Positions 17,458 to 25,281 of a stretch of 49,844 bases of DNA are shown here, one piece after another. Under the pieces are notes generated by a model. It saw only the letters and a list, made by a program, of their open reading frames with translations. It had not been told where the DNA came from and did not search any database. A program made the position numbers and the translations under genes. Positions within the stretch are counted from its first letter, which is position 1. Each line of letters begins with the position of its first letter. The DNA comes from Microcoleus sp. CAWBG506 (GTDB lineage Bacteria; Cyanobacteriota; Cyanobacteriia; Cyanobacteriales; Microcoleaceae), in contig JAHREW010000044.1 in assembly GCA_020883125.1 (NCBI GenBank), positions 5,007-54,850 on the forward strand. The letters are read 5' to 3'.

Positions 17458-17938
17458 GGCTGAATTAAAGATTTGAGATTTCAGAATTTCGATCTTAGAT
17501 GGAATTACTAACTTTATCTCAAAAATTTAATAATTTAAACTTCAAACATAAATTTTTAATCTCTGTTTGCTGGTGGCGATCGGATTTTCCCTAATAGCTA
17601 TGAATTCCTGTTGCTGTCTTTTGATGCGAGACGCTTGGGGAATTTATGCCGCTTTTTGATTGCCAAAGTAGCGAACCAGGAAACACAAAGATGTGAAGAA
17701 GGAATAAAATCAATGACTAGATCGATGCCAAAATTTCCTAACAGTCGAGAAGCTTGCTATAGATGCACCGCTGTTTGAGCCGGCAGGTAATATTCAGATC
17801 GACTGACAAGCTGGTATTTTATTGATAACAGTTGCTGCGCCACCGAGCGCGACTTTTGATAACGATCGAATTACCTGCACGTTTGGGCTTTGAATAGAAA
17901 TGCAATACAGCTTAAGTGCTGGTTGCTAATTGTAGATT
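17458..17938. other. 481-base intergenic region with a possible decayed reading frame
   Basis: No intact gene or tRNA was seen. On the plus strand, 17717-17893 stays in one frame except for a TGA near 17801-17803 and reads as sensible protein (FLTVEKLAIDAPLFEPAGN, then ILLITVAAPPSATF). It has no start codon with a ribosome-binding site. It may be a gene remnant or chance; I recognise no family. The segment next to 17458 would hold the malic enzyme promoter. Confidence 0.35.
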
Positions 17939-18337
17939 TTAGCGATCGGCTGTTTCACAGTCACACAAAAAAATAGAAAAGAATTTACAAGCTAGACAAT
18001 CAGTGGGAACTTTTTCTAAGTTTTGTCGCTCGACAGTTTCTAGGGCTGCGCTGTCGGCGGGTCTGACACAGAGAGCAACTTGTCCGACTCCAGCCATAAG
18101 TTCGGCAACCCGCTCTAAAATACTTTCCATTTTGTTAATCAGTTGCTCGGCTGCTTCCAGGTTAGGCGCGATCAGGAAAAAAGTTTTGACTCCTTCTGGA
18201 CTGGGTGCGAAGCCGAGGGTACACTCGCGTAATAGTGCTTGAGTTGAGAGGCTCAAAGGGTCATCGAAGCGATCGATTACAGCTTGATAAAAGGCTTGAG
18301 TCAGAGAACGATCGCCAAAAATAGGTTGAGATAACAT
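17939..18337 (-). CDS. Hypothetical protein with Cys-rich C-terminus, 132 aa
   Basis: I do not recognise a family with certainty. The product is soluble with helical stretches (LEAAEQLINKMESILERVAELMAGV). It has a cysteine-rich end (CLACKFFSIFLCDCETADR; four cysteines in the last 18 residues) that could bind a metal or form disulfides. A good ribosome-binding site (GGAAG about 7 bases before the ATG) supports the start at 18337. It lies alone between the malic enzyme and argS, on the opposite strand to argS. The gene is probably real; its function is unknown. Confidence 0.65.
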   Translation of the reverse strand: MLSQPIFGDRSLTQAFYQAVIDRFDDPLSLSTQALLRECTLGFAPSPEGVKTFFLIAPNLEAAEQLINKMESILERVAELMAGVGQVALCVRPADSAALETVERQNLEKVPTDCLACKFFSIFLCDCETADR

Positions 18338-18550
18338 GGCAACTTCCTTTGGTAGGATCTTTAGGAGGATTGAAAAAATTTTAACATACCTTAATTTAAT
18401 CGATTTAATTAAATTTCAGCGCGATCGAGATCATCAACAGAATGTGATTTTTTTGTGATTTGTGTAGCGTTGGCAACTGTGATAAAATATATTATGTGTT
18501 AATACTGCCAATGATTGCGATCGCACCACTAACGCCCAAATTACAGCATA

Positions 18551-18655
18551 TTCCAAGTAGGGACACGGCATTGCCGTCTCCTTATTCCAAGTAGGGACAC
18601 GGCATTGCCGTCTCCTTATTCCATGTAGGGACACGGCATTGCCGTCTCCTTATTG
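18551..18655. repeat. Three tandem 35-bp palindromic units
   Basis: The units are 18551-18585, 18586-18620 and 18621-18655, with one noticed substitution in the third. Each contains GGACACGGCA-T-TGCCGTCTCC, a stem with one mismatch position, of the family at 6155 and 7452. A partial fourth 'tgccgtatcc' follows. It sits 70 bases upstream of argS. The rest of 18338-18725 shows no gene; 18338-18440 should carry the promoter of the gene at 17939. Confidence 0.92.
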
Positions 18656-18725
18656 CCGTATCCTTGATAAACGTGCAATCTGCTGTAAGTAAAAATATTC
18701 TTAATTTCGGCCCTAACTATAAAGT

Positions 18726-20483
18726 ATGTTCTCAACCACATCCCAGTTAAAAGCAAGATTTGACAAAGCATTCACCACAGCATTCGGGGAAAATCTAGCA
18801 GGTACCGATCCGATGTTGACAGCAGCAAGCAATCCCAACTTTGGGGATTTTCAGTGCAATGCGGCGATGAGTTTGGGGAAAAAGTTAGGAAAGCCGCCAC
18901 GGACGATCGCCCAAACAATCATCGAAAACCTGGACATCGCCGACATCTGCGAAACTCCAGAAATCGCTGGCCCCGGCTTTATCAATTTAAAGCTGAAACC
19001 GGCTTATTTGGAAGCGCAAGTTAGGGCGATCGCGATCGACCCCCGTTTGGGGATTTCTGAAATAGAAGCGCCTCAGAGAATCGCGATCGACTTTTCCAGT
19101 CCGAATATCGCCAAAGAAATGCACGTCGGGCACTTGCGATCGACAATCATCGGAGATGCGATCGCCCGCACCCTCGAATTCCAAGGCCACGACGTAATCA
19201 GAATCAACCACATCGGCGACTGGGGCACCCAATTCGGAATGCTCATCGCATACTTGCGCGAAGTGCACCCGGAAGCTTTAACAACTGCTGACGCTTTAGA
19301 TTTAGGCGATTTAGTGGCATTTTACCGCCAAGCAAAACAGCGCTTTGATGCAGACGAAACCTTCAAAGAAACCGCCAGACAAGAAGTAGTAAAACTGCAA
19401 GCCGGTGCCGAAGACACCAACCGCGCTTGGAAATTGCTATGCGATCAATCCCGCCGCGAATTCCAAGTAATCTACGACTTGCTCGACATCAAACTAACCG
19501 AACGTGGCGAATCATTTTACAATCCATTATTACCCGCAGTAGTCGAAGATTTAACCAATCTCGGTTTGCTAGTAGAAAGTGACGGCGCAAAGTGCGTTTT
19601 TGTAGACGGTTTCACCAATAAAGAAGGCGAACCGCTACCACTAATCGTCCAAAAAACCGACGGCGGCTACAACTATGCGACAACAGACTTAGCCGCGATC
19701 CGTTACCGCATCAAAGAAGACGGTGCAAAACGGATAATTTATGTCACCGATTCAGGACAAGCCAACCATTTCGCCCAAGTATTTGCAGTCGCCAGAAAAG
19801 CTAATTGGATTCCTGACAATGTGAATATTGTTCACGTTCCCTTCGGTTTGGTATGCGGAGAGGATGGGAAAAGACTCAAAACCCGTTCTGGGGAGGCAGT
19901 GCGGCTGCAAGATTTGCTCGATGAGGCGATCGTGCGAACCCGCGCAGACTTGGAAAAAAGATTAGCAGCAGAAGAAAGACAAGAAACAGAAGAGTTTATA
20001 ACTAACGTCTCTCATGTAGTTGGTTTGAGTGCGGTTAAGTATGCCGATTTAAGTCAAAACCGCGCGAGTAACTATGTCTTTAGTTACGACAAAATGCTGG
20101 CTTTGCAAGGAAACACCGCTCCTTATATGCTCTATGCTTACGTGCGCGTGCAGGGAATTCGCCGCAAAGGTGGGATTGATTTTGATAATTTAGATGCTGG
20201 TGCAAAAGTAATTTTAAAGTCTGATGCGGAGTTGGTTTTAGCCAAGCATTTATTGCAATTGAATGAAGTTGTGAATGCTGTTGAGGGGGATTTATTGCCG
20301 AATCGAATTTGTCAGTATTTGTTTGAATTGAGTCAGAAATTTAATCAATTCTTTGAGCAATGTCCGGTGTTGAAGGCTGAGGAACCGTTGAGGAGTTCGC
20401 GGTTGGTTTTGTGCGATTTGACGGCGCGGACTTTGCAGTTGGGGTTAGGATTGTTGGGAATTCCGGTGTTGGAGAGAATGTAA
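18726..20483 (+). CDS. argS: Arginyl-tRNA synthetase
   Basis: This cytoplasmic class I aminoacyl-tRNA synthetase charges tRNA-Arg. The 585-aa product has the N-terminal Add-1 tRNA D-loop-binding domain (about residues 1-105, with [20 protein letters not shown]). The HIGH signature appears as [19 protein letters not shown] (about 122-140). [11 protein letters not shown] and the KMSK-equivalent loop [12 protein letters not shown] follow, then the C-terminal DALR anticodon-binding domain with [16 protein letters not shown] and [13 protein letters not shown]. It is complete and of normal length. The repeat array at 18551 and a MITE-like repeat at 20485 flank it, so it looks monocistronic. Confidence 0.97.
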   Translation: MFSTTSQLKARFDKAFTTAFGENLAGTDPMLTAASNPNFGDFQCNAAMSLGKKLGKPPRTIAQTIIENLDIADICETPEIAGPGFINLKLKPAYLEAQVRAIAIDPRLGISEIEAPQRIAIDFSSPNIAKEMHVGHLRSTIIGDAIARTLEFQGHDVIRINHIGDWGTQFGMLIAYLREVHPEALTTADALDLGDLVAFYRQAKQRFDADETFKETARQEVVKLQAGAEDTNRAWKLLCDQSRREFQVIYDLLDIKLTERGESFYNPLLPAVVEDLTNLGLLVESDGAKCVFVDGFTNKEGEPLPLIVQKTDGGYNYATTDLAAIRYRIKEDGAKRIIYVTDSGQANHFAQVFAVARKANWIPDNVNIVHVPFGLVCGEDGKRLKTRSGEAVRLQDLLDEAIVRTRADLEKRLAAEERQETEEFITNVSHVVGLSAVKYADLSQNRASNYVFSYDKMLALQGNTAPYMLYAYVRVQGIRRKGGIDFDNLDAGAKVILKSDAELVLAKHLLQLNEVVNAVEGDLLPNRICQYLFELSQKFNQFFEQCPVLKAEEPLRSSRLVLCDLTARTLQLGLGLLGIPVLERM

Positions 20484-20484
20484 T

Positions 20485-20579
20485 ATCAAATTCGCTCTTC
20501 ATCGCAATTATTCATCTCTTTCTCTTCTCTTTCTCTGTGTTCTCTGCGTTCTCTGCGGTTAAATCATTCCGATCCAACA
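20485..20579. repeat. MITE-like element downstream of argS
   Basis: Read on the minus strand it runs from 'gttggatcggaatgattt' through 'aaccgcagagaacgcagag' and a purine-rich tract to 'gaatttgatat', the same order as the element at 11712-11815. It begins 2 bases after the argS stop and ends beside the small gene at 20588. It could supply the 3' end of both converging genes. Confidence 0.62.
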
Positions 20580-20587
20580 AAGGAGGA

Positions 20588-20797
20588 TTATTCTGCATCA
20601 ATTCCCTCCCACAGTTCAGAAAGTGGCACAGTCTGCCCTGTCATTGCTTCTTGCCATCCTTGGCGAAAACACTCTTCTGCTGACTTCAAAGGTTCGTCGG
20701 TACGAACAATAACGCGAACTCTGCGACCAGAAAATTCTGAAGCATGGGTAAGAATTTCTTCCCATGTTCCCTCTAGTTCTAACAGTTGTGATGTCAT
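20588..20797 (-). CDS. Antitoxin-like small protein, 69 aa
   Basis: The product begins MTSQLLELEGTWEEILTHAS and has a GRRVRVIVRTDEP strand, a pattern seen in many small cyanobacterial antitoxin-like proteins, often followed by a toxin gene. The C-terminal VPLSELWEGIDAE tail also fits that type. No toxin lies next to it: downstream is the repeat at 20485 and then argS. It may be an orphan antitoxin or a stand-alone regulator. The antitoxin call is recollection of a pattern, not a domain match. Divergent from the McrB-like gene. Confidence 0.6.
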   Translation of the reverse strand: MTSQLLELEGTWEEILTHASEFSGRRVRVIVRTDEPLKSAEECFRQGWQEAMTGQTVPLSELWEGIDAE

Positions 20798-20901
20798 TTT
20801 TGTGATAAATATTGTGACTAAGTTTATTTTATGTCAGATTTCAGGCTAATGGGATATTTTTCGATAGTGCCAAAGAGAGTATGTTATACTTCTTGGCGTA
20901 A

Positions 20902-20919
20902 AGTATTGAAATTGATACT
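20902..20919. promoter_or_regulatory. Possible operator dyad before the McrB-like gene
   Basis: AGTATTGAAATTGATACT has 5-bp inverted arms (AGTAT/ATACT) with 8 bases between them. It lies 12-29 bases upstream of the ATG at 20931, where a repressor could block transcription or translation. A TATACT -10-like box sits at 20885-20890. The evidence is weak: arms are short. Confidence 0.3.
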
Positions 20920-20930
20920 AGATAGCCGTA

Positions 20931-22088
20931 ATGCCTGAAAACATTAAGCCGATTCAAAAGATTCTCTTCGGTAGCCCAGGGACGGGAAAAAGCTACCAGA
21001 TTCGGGAAATTGCTAGAGATAAATTAGGAATTCCATTGGATGACACTACTCACACTGTCAAGACAGTGTTTCATCCAGAGTACACCTATGCTGATTTTAT
21101 GGGAAAATTGTTGCCCCTCACCCAAGGCAACTCAGTTATTTATAAGTTTTATCCAGGGCATTTTATTCGCATTTTGGGAATGGCATACCAAGGTTTAATT
21201 GATGGCAAGAAAGAGCATTACTTGCTCGTAATTGATGAATTAAATCGAGGAAATGCGGCAGCTATTTTTGGTACTGTATTTCAGTTGCTGGATCGCGAAA
21301 GTGATGGCTGGTCGAGTTATGAAGTCGATATTTCTGAAATGGAGTTAGTTGGCTTACTGGAAGCAATGCGCCTAAAGCCAATCATTCAAGATGGAACAAT
21401 TGAAATTAAACAAGAAAAGACTAAAATACCTTGTGAAGACTTTTGTCAACGAAGAAAAGATCAATTAGCCTCAGAAAATCCTGATGGTAGCAGAGTATTT
21501 AGCCTTCTACAACAACGGCGAATTAATATTCCACATAACTTGTCAATTCTCGCGACAATTAATACTTCGGATGAATCAATTTACTACCTTGATAGTGCCT
21601 TTAAGCGGCGGTGGGACTGGGAATATGTTGAGGCTCCACACGGTAGCGCTATAAATATTCCAGAAAAGTTTGGAGATGTTAAGCTAATAATTAATGGTGA
21701 GGAACAAGAAACTTGGTTATATTATATTGTTGGAATAAATGAATTGATCAAATCAAATTGTCAAGTGATTCGGCGGATTGAAGATAAACAAATTGGTTGG
21801 TGGTTCATAAAGCCAGAAAACGGCAAAGTTGATCTTGAGCAAGTAAAAGATAAATTGATGTTTTATCTTTGGGATAGTGTATTTTCAAGGGATAAACGAC
21901 CGTTAGAGCAGTTTTTATCTACTCCAAATCAGCCATCGGTAAAATTAACAGGCTATTCAGATTTTATCGAATTGACGGAAGAATTTATGATGGAAGTATA
22001 TAATATCGGCAAAGAAAATGTCAGATCAATAAGCAGCAAATATTTTGAGAATGATTTTGAGAATGATGAAGATTTTTTTCCAGAATAG
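20931..22088 (+). CDS. McrB-like AAA+ NTPase of a restriction-type defence pair
   Basis: The 385-aa protein is almost only an AAA+ motor. Walker A is FGSPGTGKS (residues 13-21), Walker B LLVIDELNRGN (98-108), a sensor-type TINTSDES, and arginines in FKRRWDWEYVE. These match the GTP-using McrB branch and LlaJI.R1. The N-terminal DNA-recognition domain of E. coli McrB is missing: the P-loop starts at residue 13. Target recognition must therefore lie in the partner at 22270-24099, 181 bases downstream on the same strand. No methyltransferase gene is adjacent, which favours a modification-dependent (type IV-like) or other anti-phage role. Codon use is more AT-rich than in neighbouring genes, suggesting transfer. 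Confidence 0.88.
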   Translation: MPENIKPIQKILFGSPGTGKSYQIREIARDKLGIPLDDTTHTVKTVFHPEYTYADFMGKLLPLTQGNSVIYKFYPGHFIRILGMAYQGLIDGKKEHYLLVIDELNRGNAAAIFGTVFQLLDRESDGWSSYEVDISEMELVGLLEAMRLKPIIQDGTIEIKQEKTKIPCEDFCQRRKDQLASENPDGSRVFSLLQQRRINIPHNLSILATINTSDESIYYLDSAFKRRWDWEYVEAPHGSAINIPEKFGDVKLIINGEEQETWLYYIVGINELIKSNCQVIRRIEDKQIGWWFIKPENGKVDLEQVKDKLMFYLWDSVFSRDKRPLEQFLSTPNQPSVKLTGYSDFIELTEEFMMEVYNIGKENVRSISSKYFENDFENDEDFFPE

Positions 22089-22204
22089 CGGTTCCTAGAA
22101 AGATGAGGTACACGAGATTCCCTGAATCTTGGGACTTTCAATCCTTATTACATACCTCATCTACCTGAGAAAGGCTATAATTTTTTCAAGTAAGTGAGTT
22201 ACAG

Positions 22205-22236
22205 AGAAGCCGATTTCATCGGAAAACCTGGCTTCT
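22205..22236. repeat. Intergenic hairpin between the McrB-like and nuclease-like genes
   Basis: AGAAGCC (22205-22211) pairs with GGCTTCT (22230-22236), and CCGAT/ATCGG can pair inside the first half. It resembles a diverged 'agaaaccggg...cccggtttct' repeat common in Oscillatoriales (recollection). The sequence around it, 22089-22269, carries no gene. It could attenuate or separate expression of the two defence genes. Confidence 0.5.
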
Positions 22237-22269
22237 AGACTATATTTAATAAAGCTAATATCTGCCATA

Positions 22270-24099
22270 ATGATTAATTTCAATTCCTTAAAATTAAGAG
22301 TCCACGATCGTTACTCATTTGTGGGCATTCAAAAGCAATATGACAAACTGTACTTTTATCTACCTAAAGGATTTGATGATCGACTACCTGAGCTTAACAC
22401 TTTTTTAGGTAAACGGGATTTGTTTTTCCTACTATACAAAATTCTCGGCACTTTTAAAAAAATCTGTATTGAGAAAGGTTATATAAATGATAGTGGTAAG
22501 TTTGGCACACAGGATCGTGATGGTGTAATTAATAGTCATCACGGTTCTGAAATTCAAGATGATGAAGACAACTCAGAAAATATATTTTACTCGAAGCTGG
22601 ATATTATTACTCATTTTTTGAATGCTTATGAGGAACCCAAAATTTTAGCCCTTGCTTATAGATTGGGCAAAAGTAACAAGTTTGATGTCAGCCAGATTCA
22701 TAAATATTTACATCAAGCTGTGTATTTACCTAATCATGCAGCTTATGTGGATGAAATGCTACTTCCACGACGAGTAATGCAGTTTGAATCTACTGATATT
22801 GTCACGATGTATTGCTATCTATTTTGCGAGATTAAGCAGCAACTTGGAGAAGGGGTAAATCCTGAAATTACAGCATTAGCTGAAAGATTTTGTCAGCACC
22901 ATTTCGGAAATCAAGACAGTCTTTTCGATGAAGAAAGTTATGAACAGGTTTTAGATATACTCAAGGATACGTTAGAAATAATTGACCATAATACACCGAT
23001 CAAAGATGCTGATTATTGGCAGTATTACGAAGTAATCGAATTATTTCTTTATGGCAATTGGCATCAAGCAGAAAACGGTGCTGTTTGGGGTATTAAAAAT
23101 TTTCACAGTGTCTGGGAGTCGATGTGTTTGACCTATATAGTACAAAGAACTGATCCCTCATTGCTACTTTACTTGGATGATTGCTATCTAAGTTCTCGAA
23201 CAGTGGAAAAAGCAAAATCATCTGCTAAGCTGATTGACTTATCAAACGCTTTCAAGATAAATGGTTCTTCACTGATTCCAGATGCGATTGTCTTTGAATC
23301 GATTACCAGTCAAATCAGGGCTGAAAAGACTTATATCGTGTCTGCTAATACTAAATGGAATGATTATGGCTATAAAACCATTATCGATGGCCTTGGTATT
23401 TCTGCTAACGTTGGTTATATTGGTCAAGGCTCTGATCATACTATCCAAAAGTTACAGGAATTCTATAAGAGTGACAGATGGGGCTATATGACTATTGATG
23501 CTCCGTTACCCCCAGATTTCTACTCATTTTGGGAAATTTCTTTTCCGCTTGATTCAGAATCTCTCCATAAAATGTATTACTTCAATCATTTCTTTTATTT
23601 GCCAATAAAAAAACAAATTATGGACTGGGATAGATTTAATAAAGAAATTCTTCAACCTTTGGGTATATTTTCTGGTCCTTTCTATAAAGGTTCCAGATCA
23701 GATGTTTTCAATGCTTCACTTTTTCGGGATCAAGATGTTGAGTGGATGAGAGAAAAGTTTAATAATTTTATTCGACAATTTTTAAATCAAGATGAATGTT
23801 TTTGTGAAATAATCGACATCAAATACTTAGACGCTAAATACTTCCGCGATCCTAACAAAATTGAGGAAATTAAACGTAGAAGCGTCCGTAAACAATTTGT
23901 CTATGAGCACTTGCTTCAAAAGACTTTAGAGAAGAGAAAGGATCTATACAGTAATTTGAGTATTCGGAGTAGCTTTTGGCTCCCTAGCTACCTACCAGAT
24001 GATTCGGAATTGTTACAAGATAGCTCGACTTTCATGGATGGCTACATTAAATTAAAAAATGTGAATTTTAAGTTATTGGCTGAAACCTATTTCGCTTAA
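22270..24099 (+). CDS. LlaJI/McrC-like restriction nuclease partner, 609 aa
   Basis: This is the likely nuclease partner of the McrB-like NTPase. The C-terminal half has a PD-(D/E)XK-like set: VWESMC (Glu283), LIPDAIVF (Asp338) and EIIDIKYLDAKYF (514-525), followed by VRKQFVYEHLL. The last two resemble the 'iDaKYY...KQ.lYe' core of LlaJI-type restriction enzymes and DUF2357/McrC relatives. About 175 residues separate PD from the D-x-K motif, longer than usual, so which acidic residue pairs with which lysine is unsure. The N-terminal ~250 residues match nothing I recognise and may hold the DNA-recognition domain that the NTPase lacks. No membrane segment; AT-rich. Confidence 0.68.
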   Translation: MINFNSLKLRVHDRYSFVGIQKQYDKLYFYLPKGFDDRLPELNTFLGKRDLFFLLYKILGTFKKICIEKGYINDSGKFGTQDRDGVINSHHGSEIQDDEDNSENIFYSKLDIITHFLNAYEEPKILALAYRLGKSNKFDVSQIHKYLHQAVYLPNHAAYVDEMLLPRRVMQFESTDIVTMYCYLFCEIKQQLGEGVNPEITALAERFCQHHFGNQDSLFDEESYEQVLDILKDTLEIIDHNTPIKDADYWQYYEVIELFLYGNWHQAENGAVWGIKNFHSVWESMCLTYIVQRTDPSLLLYLDDCYLSSRTVEKAKSSAKLIDLSNAFKINGSSLIPDAIVFESITSQIRAEKTYIVSANTKWNDYGYKTIIDGLGISANVGYIGQGSDHTIQKLQEFYKSDRWGYMTIDAPLPPDFYSFWEISFPLDSESLHKMYYFNHFFYLPIKKQIMDWDRFNKEILQPLGIFSGPFYKGSRSDVFNASLFRDQDVEWMREKFNNFIRQFLNQDECFCEIIDIKYLDAKYFRDPNKIEEIKRRSVRKQFVYEHLLQKTLEKRKDLYSNLSIRSSFWLPSYLPDDSELLQDSSTFMDGYIKLKNVNFKLLAETYFA

Positions 24100-24169
24100 A
24101 GCCTTTCAGCTAATATACAGCTTACACCACATTCATCTAAATACGATCGAGTAAATTTAAATCGAGCAT

Positions 24170-25012
24170 TTACGGCTTTTTGCTAACAACCAAGGTCTCC
24201 AAAATGCCTTTAAACATTGTTACGACAATTTGGCGATCGTTATCTCTGACAAAAATATCGTAATTGGGACTTGAGTTAATCTCAATTAACCAGTAGTCGT
24301 CATTTTTGTCGATCGCAATATCAAACCCACCATAAGTAACATTGATTTCCGCAAACACTGGCTGCACAAAGTTTTCAATCTCTGAGAGAATCTTTGAATC
24401 AATGATATGCTTAGCTTTGGCTCCCTCCCAGTGCAGCGGACTTAAATTACCTGTAAATTTAGCGCCTAATTTATCTTTTTTATACAGCAAAATCAGCTTT
24501 TTATTGAAAAATACCGCCCGAAATTCATGGCGAATATCAATATACTCTTGAGCTAGGCAAACATAGTCATAATCTTTGCTGTTGACATTAAATACAGTTT
24601 CAATAGCTGCTTGAATTTGCTCATGGGTTTCACATAGAAATACATTGTTTCCGGCGGAACCGCGATTTTTCTTGATAATCACGGGGATGGGAAATATTTT
24701 AGTTACTTCGATCGCAATTTGTGCACAATCTTGTAAGGTCAAATATTGACGATACTTTTCTTCGCAAAAAGGAGACAAAAAACCGATTGTTTTAGGAGTT
24801 TTGATTTTAGTGTTCAACAATTGATAGGTATATTCTTTGTCTTTAAATATTTCTACTATTGGTGCACTGTTAAATGGTGTGCCATAATTAACAAAGTAAT
24901 AGTCTTGACCGGAATGTTGAATTCTGATTAAGTTTTGGTTGGACGCGAGGATTTCATAGGTGATATTTAATTGTTGACAAGCTTCAAGCACGAGACTGAT
25001 ATTAGTTAGCAT
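24170..25012 (-). CDS. ATP-grasp ligase (D-Ala-D-Ala ligase/RimK-like)
   Basis: The 280-aa product has ATP-grasp features: the lysine-containing phosphate loop VIIKKNRGSAGNNVFLC, AQEYIDIRHEFRAVFF, a central LYKKDKLGAKFTGNLS and the metal-binding WLIEINSSPNYDIF with the E-x-N motif. Such enzymes join a carboxylate to an amine through an acyl phosphate, but the substrate is unknown. The ATG at 25012 is chosen. Upstream in-frame ATGs read through the 7-bp tandem repeat at 25079-25113 and give low-complexity sequence. It lies convergent to the nuclease-like gene, 70 bases away; co-function is not implied. Cytoplasmic. Confidence 0.8.
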   Translation of the reverse strand: MLTNISLVLEACQQLNITYEILASNQNLIRIQHSGQDYYFVNYGTPFNSAPIVEIFKDKEYTYQLLNTKIKTPKTIGFLSPFCEEKYRQYLTLQDCAQIAIEVTKIFPIPVIIKKNRGSAGNNVFLCETHEQIQAAIETVFNVNSKDYDYVCLAQEYIDIRHEFRAVFFNKKLILLYKKDKLGAKFTGNLSPLHWEGAKAKHIIDSKILSEIENFVQPVFAEINVTYGGFDIAIDKNDDYWLIEINSSPNYDIFVRDNDRQIVVTMFKGILETLVVSKKP

Positions 25013-25078
25013 AATGTTAGGTGGAAGGAAGAAGTCCGATGGAAGTCGGAAGAAGGAAGAAGGAAGGAAAAAACTATT

Positions 25079-25113
25079 CCCAATGCCCAATGCCCAATGC
25101 CCGATGCCCAATA
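25079..25113. repeat. Five tandem CCCAATG heptamers
   Basis: Five 7-base units, CCCAATG x3, CCCGATG and CCCAATA, lie 67-101 bases upstream of the ATP-grasp start. Next to them is a purine-rich 'gaagtcggaagaaggaagaaggaagg' tract (25030-25070). Such simple repeats are common between genes of filamentous cyanobacteria. Variation in copy number would alter promoter spacing. Confidence 0.9.
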
Positions 25114-25281
25114 TCCTACAGTTAGATTAGCTTGATCGCACAATCTGATCCCTGCACACCCCAAAATCGATCGCACCCAGGGAAAAATCGCCATGAGTGT
25201 GGGCATGATTGCGAAATTAGCCAAAAGTTAGGAGTAGAATAGTCCAAGAGCCGATCGCTCGATCGTAGTCTACAGCGAAAT

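Noticed and set aside
18434..18634. Minus-strand 66-codon frame over the 35-bp repeats
   Set aside because: It is made of the palindromic repeat units and has no ribosome-binding site or family resemblance.
18551..18655. Tandem 35-bp units as a CRISPR array
   Set aside because: The units abut without spacers and no cas genes are present in the window.
20931..24099. A complete LlaJI-type restriction-modification system
   Set aside because: No DNA methyltransferase gene lies in the flanking sequence, so only the restriction-like half is supported.
25013..25111. Longer ATP-grasp protein starting at 25111
   Set aside because: The extension is translated from CCCAATG heptamers and a purine-rich tract and is low-complexity.
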